NCBI RefSeq assembly: GCF_022369455.1
Contig: NZ_CP059599.1
Coordinates: 648,409 to 712,408, forward strand
Length of the DNA stretch: 64,000 bases
Direction: 5' to 3'
Source: Campylobacter sp. RM5004
GTDB lineage: Bacteria > Campylobacterota > Campylobacteria > Campylobacterales > Campylobacteraceae
The number at the start of each line of letters is the position of its first letter. Within the stretch, counting starts at the first letter, position 1. The translations under genes and the position numbers were made by a program. This document shows positions 34,598 to 43,735 of the stretch, piece after piece. The notes under the pieces were generated by a model that did not search any database, was not told the DNA's origin, and saw only the letters and a program-made list of their open reading frames with translations.

Positions 34598-35254
34598 TTA
34601 ATAAAAGATTATATGAACTTTTTGGCTACCATGAACGCCAAATACGGTTACAAGCTCAATATCAGATGTTCTACTAGGACCTGCTATATATAAAATATTA
34701 GTAGGTAATACATCATTTTCAGCCTTTATTCTAGCAAGACCACTTGCAAGTGAAGGCTCAATTTTTGTTTTATCAAGTAGCATAATACAAAGCATTGGTG
34801 CAAGGCTTAACATTCTAGGTTGGCTAGCACTTGATTTTACACAAGCAACCCCATGTGAGCTAATAGCAAACTCTACATCAATTACTGAAAAATCGCTATG
34901 AAAAACTTCACTTCTTAATTCTTCAACACTTTTATCAAAACAAACTTTTTTGCTTGCATTGATTTTTTCTACATTAGCACTTAAGCTTTTTGGATAAATT
35001 AATGATGTATATCCATAAGAGCTTGTGATTTTGTTTATTTCATCATAAACATTGTCTAAGCCATCAACTTCATGAACTTCAAATTTATTTTCGCTCATTT
35101 TAGTTTTTGTTTCTTCTAAAGGATTATCGCTTTGTTTTATATGAACGCTTGGATCTACACTTTTTTCGTTTAATTCGTGTTTTATTCCACATTCAATTGC
35201 GTTTAATATTTGATTTCTTGAGCGATTGCTGATTTCTTCAATTCTTTTATTCAT
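34598..35254 (-). CDS. lutC: L-lactate utilisation protein LutC (LldG-like)
   Basis: 218 residues, LutC/YkgG family: VEFAISSHGVACVKSSASQPRMLSLAPMLCIML and the C-terminal IAGPSRTSDIELVTVFGVHGSQKVHI are typical. It works with LutA and LutB as the iron-sulfur L-lactate dehydrogenase complex. Overlaps lutB by 8 nt. Equivalent to C. jejuni Cj0073c. Confidence 0.9.
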   Translation of the reverse strand: MNKRIEEISNRSRNQILNAIECGIKHELNEKSVDPSVHIKQSDNPLEETKTKMSENKFEVHEVDGLDNVYDEINKITSSYGYTSLIYPKSLSANVEKINASKKVCFDKSVEELRSEVFHSDFSVIDVEFAISSHGVACVKSSASQPRMLSLAPMLCIMLLDKTKIEPSLASGLARIKAENDVLPTNILYIAGPSRTSDIELVTVFGVHGSQKVHIIFY

Positions 35255-36677
35255 AAGAAACTCCTTCTAAGTTTTCTAATTCTTTATATATATTTCCTTT
35301 AAGTTCAGGTAAGTCTTTATATGTTGCCCAATTTTTAAGCACAGGCAGACTTGTTCCTACGCTTTGTAATAGCCAGTTAAACTTACTTGCATTACCAATA
35401 GCAACTCTCCACATTTTTGGACTTGTAGCAATATCAGCAAACTTAGCAAATCCATAGCTTTCCATTGCGCTATGCTCTAATTCATTTGCACCTAGTGGAG
35501 CATTATCTCCAGCTTCACCTATCTTATCACGGCGCAGTTTTCTAATCATGCTATCAAGTGGGATTTTTACAGGGCAAACTTCAGAGCAACGACCACATAA
35601 AGAACATAAACTTAAAATATCCCCATGCTCATTCATTCCGAATAATTGTGGCGATATAACTTCTCCGATTGGTCCAGGATAAACAGCATCATAGCTATGA
35701 CCGCCGATTTTATCATACACAGGACAAAAGTTCATACAAGCACCACATCTAATACAGCGTAACGCTTCATAATAATCTTCGTTGCTTAAAATATTTGTTC
35801 TATGGTTATTAAACAATATCACATGCACTTCTTTAGGACCATCTAGCTCATCAGCTTTTCTAGGACCTGTGATTATATTATTATATGCAGGTATGAATTG
35901 TCCTGTTGCTGAAGGGGTTAATAATGTATCGGTTGTAGCTGCGTCAGTAAAGCTTTCTACGATTTTTTCAATTCCACAAATTGCTACATGAATAGTTGGA
36001 GCTGTAGTGCACATTCTACCATTGCCTTCGTTTTCAATCAGCCAAATAGCACCTTCACTAGAGATTGCAAAATTCACCCCACTAATACCCATTTCTAAGC
36101 CTTCAAATTCATTTCTTAGATGAGTTCTAGCAATTGCGTTTAATTTCTCAGGCTCACTTTCTTTTGCAACGCCTAATTTTTCGCTAAATAATTCCCCGAT
36201 TTCATAGCGGTTTTTGTGAATTGCAGGAACAACGATATGAACAGGAGTTTCATTGCCTAATTGTAAAATTAGCTCTCCTAAGTCAGTTTCAATCGCACTT
36301 AAGCCTTTATGTTCTAAATAATGGTTTAAGCCGATTTCTTCGCTTGCCATTGATTTGCCTTTTAATACCTTGCTAACTTTCTTTTCCACCATTAGCTCAT
36401 AAATTATCTCGCAAGCATCTTCTTTGGTATTTGCAAAATGAACTTTCATACCATTTTTTGTAGCGTTTTTTTCAAATTCTAATACTCTATCTTTTAAAGT
36501 ATATAAAGCATTATTTTTTGCTTTTTGTGCCTTTGTTCTTAGCCCTTGCCAATCTTGAAATTTTGCATTAATTAAAGCTTTTCTTCTATCTTGTAAAGCG
36601 TGCATTGCAGAGCTAACGTTTTCTCTCATTTGCTTATCAGCTAATTTAGTTTTGATTAATTCGCTATGATTTTTCAT
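35247..36677 (-). CDS. lutB: L-lactate utilisation iron-sulfur protein LutB
   Basis: 476 residues. Two [4Fe-4S] ferredoxin-type motifs near the C-terminus, CIRCGACMNFCPVY and CSLCGRCSEVCPVKIP, follow a LutC-like domain (GVNFAISSEGAIWLIENEGNGR). It passes electrons from lactate oxidation. Middle gene of lutA-lutB-lutC. Confidence 0.94.
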   Translation of the reverse strand: MKNHSELIKTKLADKQMRENVSSAMHALQDRRKALINAKFQDWQGLRTKAQKAKNNALYTLKDRVLEFEKNATKNGMKVHFANTKEDACEIIYELMVEKKVSKVLKGKSMASEEIGLNHYLEHKGLSAIETDLGELILQLGNETPVHIVVPAIHKNRYEIGELFSEKLGVAKESEPEKLNAIARTHLRNEFEGLEMGISGVNFAISSEGAIWLIENEGNGRMCTTAPTIHVAICGIEKIVESFTDAATTDTLLTPSATGQFIPAYNNIITGPRKADELDGPKEVHVILFNNHRTNILSNEDYYEALRCIRCGACMNFCPVYDKIGGHSYDAVYPGPIGEVISPQLFGMNEHGDILSLCSLCGRCSEVCPVKIPLDSMIRKLRRDKIGEAGDNAPLGANELEHSAMESYGFAKFADIATSPKMWRVAIGNASKFNWLLQSVGTSLPVLKNWATYKDLPELKGNIYKELENLEGVSYE

Positions 36678-37411
36678 ATCTTTTCTCCTTGCATTCTAGC
36701 AGCTAAAAAGTCATATAAATGATAAGTTTTTATATCAAGACCCATTTTTGCAATTGTTCCACGAATGTTTAATAAACACCCTCCATCAGCAGAGATTATA
36801 ACTTTTGCTCCACTTGCAACAATATCATTTACTTTTGCTTGAGCCATTGCGTTTGAGATTTCAGGCTCTTTTACGCTAAATGTTCCACCAAAACCACAGC
36901 ATTCTTCTTCATATTTAAGTTCTACTAATTCAACATTTTTAAGACTTCTTAATAAATTTTTATTAGCATCAATGCTTTTTTGAACTCTTAAAGCGTGGCA
37001 GTTTGTATGCCAAGTAACCTTAATAGGTTCGCCCTTATCTTCAATCTTAAATCCGATTTGCTCTAAATATTGACTAAGCTCTATTACTTTTGAACTAAAT
37101 TTTTTGATTTTTTCATAATTTGCATCATCTTTAAAAAGCTCAACATAATCATGGCTCATCATACCACCACAGCTTCCACTAGGAATTACGATAGGTAAAT
37201 CTTCATTAAATAATTCAGCATTATATAAAGCTACTTTTTTAGTATCTTTAAAATATCCTGTGTTATAACTAGGTTGCCCACAACAGGTTTGATCTTTTTT
37301 AAAAATCACTTCAACTCCGGCACTTCTTAAAAGCTTAATAGAGTTTAAAATCGTGTTCTGCATAGCAGCACTTGCTAGACAGGTTGCATAAAAATATACT
37401 TTTTTTTGCAT
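36674..37411 (-). CDS. lutA: L-lactate utilisation protein LutA (CCG-domain)
   Basis: 245 residues with two cysteine-rich CCG domains: TCCGQPSYNTGYF with the nearby SGSCGGMM, and CCGFGGTFSVKEPEIS. Such domains bind an unusual iron-sulfur cluster in heterodisulfide-reductase-like enzymes. First gene of the lut operon, overlapping lutB (ATGA). No lactate permease gene lies upstream, unlike C. jejuni. Confidence 0.92.
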   Translation of the reverse strand: MQKKVYFYATCLASAAMQNTILNSIKLLRSAGVEVIFKKDQTCCGQPSYNTGYFKDTKKVALYNAELFNEDLPIVIPSGSCGGMMSHDYVELFKDDANYEKIKKFSSKVIELSQYLEQIGFKIEDKGEPIKVTWHTNCHALRVQKSIDANKNLLRSLKNVELVELKYEEECCGFGGTFSVKEPEISNAMAQAKVNDIVASGAKVIISADGGCLLNIRGTIAKMGLDIKTYHLYDFLAARMQGEKI

Positions 37412-37474
37412 TTTTAACCCTTTTTAATAAAATGATAATTTATTATATTACTTTAACGATATTAAAGGGTTAAG

Positions 37475-37984
37475 ATGATTTTCTATGCGATTATTTTTTT
37501 AAATATTTTTATTTATTTTTTAGGGTTTTTAATCGGCAAGCGTGTTTTAGTAAGTAATTTTGCACTTTATCATGGAAGTGATTTTTATACATTTTTTACT
37601 TATTCATTTTTGCATAGCGATTTTAATCATATTTTTATGAATATGGTTATGCTTTTTATGTTATCTCATCTTCTTAGATTTTGCAATAAAACTCATTTAG
37701 TGTTAGTGTATGTTTTGGGTGCTATTTTTTCATCTTTAGCGTATTATTATTTAATGATAAATATGGGATATTATAATTTTGTTTTATTAGGTGCTAGTGG
37801 AGCTATTAGTGCTTTAATGGGCTATGCAGCAATTGTTTTAAGACAAAATGGCTTTTTTGTAGCGATTGCAATTACAAGCTTAATTAGTGCTTTAATGTTT
37901 AGTAATGTAGCTTGGCAAGCACATATTTTTGGAGCAGTATTTGGAGCAATTTTTGCTTATGGAGTTTATTTTTTAAGGAGATAA
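37475..37984 (+). CDS. Rhomboid-family intramembrane serine protease
   Basis: 169 residues, about six membrane helices. The catalytic Ser is in GASGAISALMGY, the catalytic His in AWQAHIFGAVFGA, and HSDFNHIFMNMVMLFML is the conserved His/Asn helix. It cuts substrates within the inner membrane; substrates in Campylobacter are little known. It precedes the next gene by 1 nt. Confidence 0.9.
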   Translation: MIFYAIIFLNIFIYFLGFLIGKRVLVSNFALYHGSDFYTFFTYSFLHSDFNHIFMNMVMLFMLSHLLRFCNKTHLVLVYVLGAIFSSLAYYYLMINMGYYNFVLLGASGAISALMGYAAIVLRQNGFFVAIAITSLISALMFSNVAWQAHIFGAVFGAIFAYGVYFLRR

Positions 37985-37985
37985 A

Positions 37986-38723
37986 ATGAAGAATTTTTTA
38001 AAAGGTTTTGGTTTAGGCTTTGGCTTATTAGTGTTTTTTATTTTAGGTTTAATGATTTCTAAAGCTTATAATTTGCTTATTACAAATGATAAAAGCCAAA
38101 TTGTAAGAAATATAGAAGTATCAAAAAAAGCAAATTATGATTCATACATATCATATCCTAGATTTAGTGCTAGTAAATTTTTAAGCACTAAAGAAGACTT
38201 AAGCGATAGTGAAAAAGCAAGTATTACAAATACATTTAATAAGGTTTTAGAATTAGTAAGAAATAGTAATATTTGCGTAGGCGGTAGCTATATGTTAGAG
38301 CAAAATATTGCTTATAAAGATGGTTTGAGTGTGCCTAGTGGATATAGATTTAATTCTGGTTTTGAGTGTAGATTTAATAAAGATGAGCTTAGTAACTATC
38401 AAAATTTATTAAAAAACATAAATGAAATTCTAGCTAATAATGACTATATTGCACTAAATATCCCTGCAATAAAATCAATAGTAAGTGATAATACTTTAGA
38501 TAAAATTCAAGATGAATTACATGATGAAATATATAAAAAAGCTGATGAATTAGCAAAGCATTATTCAAATATTTCAAAGAAAACTTGTGTAATCTCAAAT
38601 ATAACTTATGATATTAACGCATATCCTAAGAGATTAATGAATGCTGATATTGCTTATAGTGTTCCTGTTGAAAACGATACGCTAGAAAGATTAAAAGCAA
38701 CAATTACTTTAGAATGTAAATAA
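37986..38723 (+). CDS. Membrane-anchored protein, possibly SIMPL-domain
   Basis: 245 residues: one N-terminal membrane helix (about 7-27) and a periplasmic domain. The order of segments (GYRFNSGFECRFNKDELSNYQNLL, then a helical repeat with EIYKKADELAKHYSN) is reminiscent of SIMPL/DUF541 proteins, but the match is weak. Three Cys residues lie in the outer part. Follows rhomboid by 1 nt. Confidence 0.5.
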   Translation: MKNFLKGFGLGFGLLVFFILGLMISKAYNLLITNDKSQIVRNIEVSKKANYDSYISYPRFSASKFLSTKEDLSDSEKASITNTFNKVLELVRNSNICVGGSYMLEQNIAYKDGLSVPSGYRFNSGFECRFNKDELSNYQNLLKNINEILANNDYIALNIPAIKSIVSDNTLDKIQDELHDEIYKKADELAKHYSNISKKTCVISNITYDINAYPKRLMNADIAYSVPVENDTLERLKATITLECK

Positions 38724-38732
38724 GGATTAATT

Positions 38733-39776
38733 ATGAGCGAGATTTTAACAAAAGGCTGGGCTGCTTATGATGAAGCAGCTAATTTTAAGCCAATTACTTT
38801 TAAAAGAGCTGCGTTAAAAGATGATGAAATATTATTAAAAACTCTTTATTGTGGGATTTGTCATAGTGATATTCACGCAGCAAGAAATGAATGGGGCGTT
38901 ACAAAATATCCTATCGTTCCAGGTCATGAGATTGTAGGAGAAGTTGTTCAAGTTGGCAAAAATGTTAAGGAATTTGAAATAGGAAATAAGGCTGGAATTG
39001 GTTGCTTGATTAATTCTTGTGGCGAATGTGAAGCTTGTCTTAATTCAAACGAGCAGTTTTGCTCAAAAGGCGCTGTATGGACTTATAATAGTGTTGATTA
39101 TTTTAATGATAATGAAATCACAAAAGGTGGATATTCAAATTATATAAAGGTTCATAAAGATTTTGCGATAAATATTCCAGAAAATGCACCGCTTGAGCTA
39201 ATCGCACCGCTATTTTGTGCAGGAATTACTACTTATTCTCCACTTAAGTTTTCAAAAGTTAGCAAAGGCATGGATGTAGCAATTGCAGGATTTGGTGGGC
39301 TTGGTGTAATGGCATTTAAATACGCTAAGGCAATGGGTGCAAATGTAAGCGTAATCGCAAGAAACGATACTAAAAAACAAATTGCATTAGAGCTTGGAGC
39401 AAGTAATTATTATAATGATATTAATAATGTTGATAAAAGATTTGATGTAATAATTAGCACAATTCCAAGTAAATATGATGTATTAGCATACGCAAGAGTT
39501 TTAAAATACGGCGGAGAAATGGCAATTGTAGGCTTGCCTCCGATTGATGAAAAAGTATCAATTAGCCTAAATGCTTTAATTAGAGTAAGTCATAAGAAAA
39601 TTTATGGCTCATTAATAGGCGGGATTAAAGAAACTAAAGAAATGCTTGAGTTTTCGCTAAAGCACGAGATTTATCCTGAAGTAAAAATCATAAGTGCAGA
39701 AGATATTAATAAAGCTTATGATGATTTATTAAATAATTCTAGCTCATTTAGATATGTTATAAAATTTGATGAGTAA
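38733..39776 (+). CDS. Zinc-dependent alcohol dehydrogenase (CAD-type, NADP)
   Basis: 347 residues, cinnamyl-alcohol-dehydrogenase-like. Catalytic zinc site YCGICHSDIH and PGHEIVGEV; structural zinc Cys cluster CGECEACLNSNEQFC; Rossmann GFGGLGVMAFKYA. It reduces aldehydes with NADPH in relatives, so detoxification is a likely use. C. jejuni Cj1548c is similar. A dispersed repeat copy lies inside at 38970-38987. Confidence 0.9.
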   Translation: MSEILTKGWAAYDEAANFKPITFKRAALKDDEILLKTLYCGICHSDIHAARNEWGVTKYPIVPGHEIVGEVVQVGKNVKEFEIGNKAGIGCLINSCGECEACLNSNEQFCSKGAVWTYNSVDYFNDNEITKGGYSNYIKVHKDFAINIPENAPLELIAPLFCAGITTYSPLKFSKVSKGMDVAIAGFGGLGVMAFKYAKAMGANVSVIARNDTKKQIALELGASNYYNDINNVDKRFDVIISTIPSKYDVLAYARVLKYGGEMAIVGLPPIDEKVSISLNALIRVSHKKIYGSLIGGIKETKEMLEFSLKHEIYPEVKIISAEDINKAYDDLLNNSSSFRYVIKFDE

Positions 39777-41043
39777 GAGATTAATCTTAAGCCTAATTTC
39801 TTTAGGCTTAATTTCGTTTTTAAGTGTATTAATAGAAACTTCTTTAAATGTAACTTTTGAATATTTAACAAAAACTTATGAAATTGATATAAAAACAGCA
39901 TCACTACTTACTTCTATGTTTTTATTAGCACTTACTTTAATTATGCCTACAAGCTCATTTTTATTACAAAGATTTAATACGAAAAAATTATTTATATTTA
40001 CAAATTTTTTATTTTTATTAAGCCTTTTAGTGTGTGCTAGTTTTAATAATTTTTATATTTTAGTTCTTGCTAGATTTTTACAAGGAATTGCAGCAGGAAT
40101 TGCCTTGCCTTTAATGTTTAATATAGTAATTATTAAGGCTAGTAAAAAGTATTTTGGATTTTTAATAGGATTTTGTGTATTTTTAGTAGCTACTGCACCT
40201 GGTTTTGGACCAATTTATGGTGGGTTTATTATGAAATATTTTGAATTTAGAGATATTTTCATATTCTTAATACCTTTTTTAGTGTTTGCATTGATTTTAG
40301 GGATTTTTAATATTGATGATTTATCTAGCAAGGCTAGTTTTGATTATAAAGAATATTTTTTGATTTTAGGATTAATTGTAAGTTTAGTTTGTAGCGTTGA
40401 TAATATCGGATTTTTTATAGTATTTTTGCTTTTATTGTATTTATTAATAAAGCTTAAGAGTAATATTTTAAAAGTTGCTTTTAATTATAGATTTTTTTGT
40501 TCTAGTTTAATGGTATTTTTAATGCAGTTTTTTGCTTTATCTTATTCTTTAATACTTCCTAATTATTTGATTTCGGTATTAGAATATGATAGTTTTAATG
40601 CTAGTAAAGTTATGTTTTTAGGCTCAATAAGTGCTGCTTTATTAGCTCCTATTAGTGGATTTTTTAGCAATGTTATAGGTAGTTTTAAACTTGCATTTGC
40701 TGGAATAATATTAATTATTTTTTCAAATATTTTATTTTTATATTTGGAAGAAAATTTATTAAATTTTTCAATATCGTATTTAGTTTATGCTTTCGCTCAA
40801 GGAATGTCTATGAGTGTAATTATTGCCTATTCAATCAATTTAAGTAGCGATAAAACAAATGCAAATACTTATATAAATACTTTTCAACAATGCTTTGGAG
40901 TGTTAGGAGTTTTAGTAATTTCAAAAGTATTTAATGATAATTATTTAATAGGATTTAAAAACTCAATATATGTGATATTAAGCCTTGCATTTTTGCAACT
41001 AATACTTATTTATTTTGCTTTTAAAAATAAATGCAAGGTCTAA
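39769..41043 (+). CDS. MFS drug-type efflux transporter (Bcr/CflA-like)
   Basis: 424 residues, about twelve membrane helices. MFLLALTLIMPTSSFLLQRFNTKK between helices 2 and 3 and the motif C-like VATAPGFGPIYGG point to the 12-helix proton antiporter group. The ATG at 39769 overlaps the adh stop by 8 nt, so the dehydrogenase and exporter are co-expressed. Substrate unknown. Confidence 0.85.
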   Translation: MSKRLILSLISLGLISFLSVLIETSLNVTFEYLTKTYEIDIKTASLLTSMFLLALTLIMPTSSFLLQRFNTKKLFIFTNFLFLLSLLVCASFNNFYILVLARFLQGIAAGIALPLMFNIVIIKASKKYFGFLIGFCVFLVATAPGFGPIYGGFIMKYFEFRDIFIFLIPFLVFALILGIFNIDDLSSKASFDYKEYFLILGLIVSLVCSVDNIGFFIVFLLLLYLLIKLKSNILKVAFNYRFFCSSLMVFLMQFFALSYSLILPNYLISVLEYDSFNASKVMFLGSISAALLAPISGFFSNVIGSFKLAFAGIILIIFSNILFLYLEENLLNFSISYLVYAFAQGMSMSVIIAYSINLSSDKTNANTYINTFQQCFGVLGVLVISKVFNDNYLIGFKNSIYVILSLAFLQLILIYFAFKNKCKV

Positions 41044-41060
41044 TTCCGAATTCAAATTCT
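41042..41060 (-). repeat. Degenerate dispersed repeat copy
   Basis: AATTCCGAATTCAAATTCT differs from the minus-strand consensus at one or two positions; it lies between the MFS gene and the ccoS-gmhB fusion. Confidence 0.6.
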
Positions 41061-41105
41061 TTTGTTTATTTTTATCCTTTAAACTAAGATTTTAAAGGAT
41101 TAATA

Positions 41106-41801
41106 ATGGAAAATATTTTAATGTTAATGATAGGCGTTTCAATTTTTTTAGTTTTTATTGTAATCGCTGCTTTTATTTGGGGATTTAAAAATAGGCAATT
41201 TAGCGAGAATAAAGGCTTTTTAGAATTAAACGACAGCGAAGAAGCTTTGCAAGATGCAATAATTTTAGAAAATCGCAAAAAAGAATTAAAAAATCCTAAG
41301 AAAGCTTTATTTTTAGATAGAGATGGCGTGATTAATCGTGATTTTTCTTATGTTTATGAGCTAGAAAAATTAGAATTTATGCCAAATATTTTTGAAATTG
41401 TTAAGTTTTTTTATGATAAAGGATATTTAATACTTATTATCACAAATCAAAGTGGAGTAGGGCGTGGATATTTTAGCGAAGAGCAAATGAATATTTTTAA
41501 TAATGCAATAATTAAAGAATTTTCTAATCATCAAATTAATATTGCTAAAATTTACGCTTGTTTGCATACACCAGATGATAATTGCGAATGCAGAAAACCA
41601 AAAGCAGGAATGATTATAAAAGCTTGCAAAGAGTTTAATATAGATTTAGCAAACTCTATTTTCATAGGAGATAAGCCAAGCGATATGCAAGCAGCTTTTA
41701 ATGCAAATATTAAAAATCGCTATTTATTTAGCGATAATGAAAATTACGAAAACGCTAAAAAAATTAGCGATTTATTAGATATTAAAAAGGATTTTTTATG
41801 A
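41106..41801 (+). CDS. gmhB: CcoS-GmhB fusion protein
   Basis: 231 residues. Residues 1-60 are a CcoS-like part: one membrane helix and the signature FIWGFKNRQF, then the SEEALQDAIILENRKKE tail, as in the small cbb3-oxidase assembly protein CcoS. Residues about 66-231 are a HAD phosphatase of the GmhB type: FLDRDGVINRD, ITNQSGVGRGYF, CECRKPKAGM and FIGDKPSDM, which dephosphorylates heptose 1,7-bisphosphate for the LPS core. In C. jejuni the two are separate genes (Cj1154c, Cj1152c). No Met stands between the parts, so they are made as one chain. Confidence 0.85.
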   Translation: MENILMLMIGVSIFLVFIVIAAFIWGFKNRQFSENKGFLELNDSEEALQDAIILENRKKELKNPKKALFLDRDGVINRDFSYVYELEKLEFMPNIFEIVKFFYDKGYLILIITNQSGVGRGYFSEEQMNIFNNAIIKEFSNHQINIAKIYACLHTPDDNCECRKPKAGMIIKACKEFNIDLANSIFIGDKPSDMQAAFNANIKNRYLFSDNENYENAKKISDLLDIKKDFL

Positions 41802-43174
41802 AAAATATAAAAGCCCTTGTTGTAGGGGATTTGATACAAGATATTTATATTTTTGCAAATTGCACGAGAATTAGCCCAGAAGCTCCTGTACCTGTCATCG
41901 TTCCAAAGGAAGAAAAAAAGGTGCTAGGTGGAATGGCAAATGTGGCTGCAAATTTAGCAAAACTTGGTGCTAGTGTTAGTGTTTTGAGTGTTTTAGGTAA
42001 TGATGAAAGCTCAAAATATATAAAAGATGAGCTAAATAACAAAGGCATAACTTGCCTAATCTTAGAAGATACAAACAGAAAAACAACTACTAAAACTCGT
42101 ATTTTTGGCTCAAATCAACAAATCGTAAGAATTGATGTAGAAACAACAGAAGAAATCAGTCAAGATTTAGCAAATAAATTAATAAACTTAGTTTTAAATA
42201 AGCACTATGATGTAATAGTTTTTAGCGATTATGCAAAAGGAGTTATTACGCCATATCTAGCACAAAAACTAATTGAATATGCAAAAAGCAAAAATATCTT
42301 AACTCTAGCAGATCCAAAGAATGATTTTTATAAGTTTAGTGGCGTTGATATTATCACGCCAAATCATAAAGAAGCTTGTGAGTTTTTAGGCAAATTTGAT
42401 GAAAAAAGCGATGAAGAATTAACAAAAGCTTTAGAAAAATTACAAAGCGAATTAAAGCTTAAAATTCCTTTAGTAACTCTAGGTTGCAATGGAATAGCAG
42501 CGATTTATAATGATAAATTAAATCGCCATTTTGCACTTGCAAAAGAAGTTTTTGATGTTACAGGTGCAGGTGATAGTGTGATTTCATCTTTATCATTTTT
42601 TTTAGCAAATGATTTTCACATAAGCAAAAGCATTGATTTAGCAAACAAAGCTGCAGCAATAGTTGTAGGTAAAATCGGAGCTGTTAGCGTAGGGCTAAAT
42701 GAAATAATTAATTTTAACAATGAGTTTCATAAATGCAAAAATATAGAAGAAATAATTGAGCTTAGCAAAGGAAAAAAAGTAGTATTTACAAATGGTTGCT
42801 TTGATATTTTGCATTACGGACATTTAAGCTATTTAAGAAGCGCAAAAGAGCTAGGAGATTTGCTAGTAGTTGGGCTAAATAGTGATGAGAGTGTAAAAAG
42901 GCTAAAAGGCAAAGAGCGACCAATAAACGACATAAAGACAAGAAAAGCAATGCTTAATGCTTTAGAATTTGTTGATTTTGTGTGCGAATTTGGCGATGAT
43001 ACTCCGATTGAACTAATTAAGGCTTTAAAACCTGATGTTTTAGTAAAAGGTGCTGATTATGAAGGTAAGATTGTAGTGGGTAGCGAGTTTGCAAAAGAAG
43101 TAAAATTGCTAGAATTTAAAACAGGATTTTCAAGCACAAATATAATAGAAAAAATAAGGAATAGTAATGATTAA
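41798..43174 (+). CDS. hldE: Bifunctional heptose-7-phosphate kinase / heptose-1-phosphate adenylyltransferase
   Basis: 458 residues. An N-terminal ribokinase-type kinase ([14 protein letters not shown] and [11 protein letters not shown]) is followed by a C-terminal nucleotidyltransferase ([17 protein letters not shown]). It makes ADP-glycero-manno-heptose precursor for LPS/LOS. ATGA overlap with gmhB and overlap with gmhA; hldD, the epimerase, is not in this cluster. Confidence 0.95.
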   Translation: MKNIKALVVGDLIQDIYIFANCTRISPEAPVPVIVPKEEKKVLGGMANVAANLAKLGASVSVLSVLGNDESSKYIKDELNNKGITCLILEDTNRKTTTKTRIFGSNQQIVRIDVETTEEISQDLANKLINLVLNKHYDVIVFSDYAKGVITPYLAQKLIEYAKSKNILTLADPKNDFYKFSGVDIITPNHKEACEFLGKFDEKSDEELTKALEKLQSELKLKIPLVTLGCNGIAAIYNDKLNRHFALAKEVFDVTGAGDSVISSLSFFLANDFHISKSIDLANKAAAIVVGKIGAVSVGLNEIINFNNEFHKCKNIEEIIELSKGKKVVFTNGCFDILHYGHLSYLRSAKELGDLLVVGLNSDESVKRLKGKERPINDIKTRKAMLNALEFVDFVCEFGDDTPIELIKALKPDVLVKGADYEGKIVVGSEFAKEVKLLEFKTGFSSTNIIEKIRNSND

Positions 43175-43724
43175 TAAATTAATGTATGAATTAAACGAGC
43201 ATAAAAATGCTTTTAATAAAGTTGATGAAAAATATTTAAACGATATCATAAAAGCTTATGAGATAATTAAAACAGCTTTAGAAAATGGTAAAAAATTATT
43301 AATTTTTGGCAACGGTGGAAGTGCAGCAGATGCTCAACACTTCGCAGCTGAGCTAAGTGGAAGATATAAAACCGAGAGAATGGGGCTTAGCGCGATTGCA
43401 CTTAGCACAGATACTTCAGCGCTTACTGCAATAGGAAATGATTATGGCTATGAATATGTTTTTTCAAGACAAGTTGAAGCTATTGCAAAGCAAGGCGATG
43501 TGGTGTTTGGAATAAGCACAAGTGGGACTAGTAAAAATGTAATAAATGCGCTTGAAATAGCTAAGCAAATGGATTGCGAATGTATTTTAATGGCAAGCCA
43601 AAAGCTTGAAACAAGCCCATATTTTGCCCTAAAAGCTCCTAGTTTAGATACTCCAAGAATTCAAGAAATCCATATTTTTACAATTCATAGCATCTGCGAA
43701 CTACTTGATGGGTATTTTAAGTGA
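43167..43724 (+). CDS. gmhA: Sedoheptulose-7-phosphate isomerase
   Basis: 185 residues, SIS domain: [21 protein letters not shown], the sugar phosphate site, and [15 protein letters not shown]. First step of ADP-heptose synthesis. Last of the heptose genes, with the restriction-modification system 11 nt later. Confidence 0.95.
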   Translation: MINKLMYELNEHKNAFNKVDEKYLNDIIKAYEIIKTALENGKKLLIFGNGGSAADAQHFAAELSGRYKTERMGLSAIALSTDTSALTAIGNDYGYEYVFSRQVEAIAKQGDVVFGISTSGTSKNVINALEIAKQMDCECILMASQKLETSPYFALKAPSLDTPRIQEIHIFTIHSICELLDGYFK

Positions 43725-43735
43725 AAGGATATTGA

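Noticed and set aside
37414..37473. 10-bp inverted repeat between lutA and rhomboid
   Set aside because: Both arms are the ribosome sites (AAAGGGTTAA) of the two divergent genes, so symmetry is expected.
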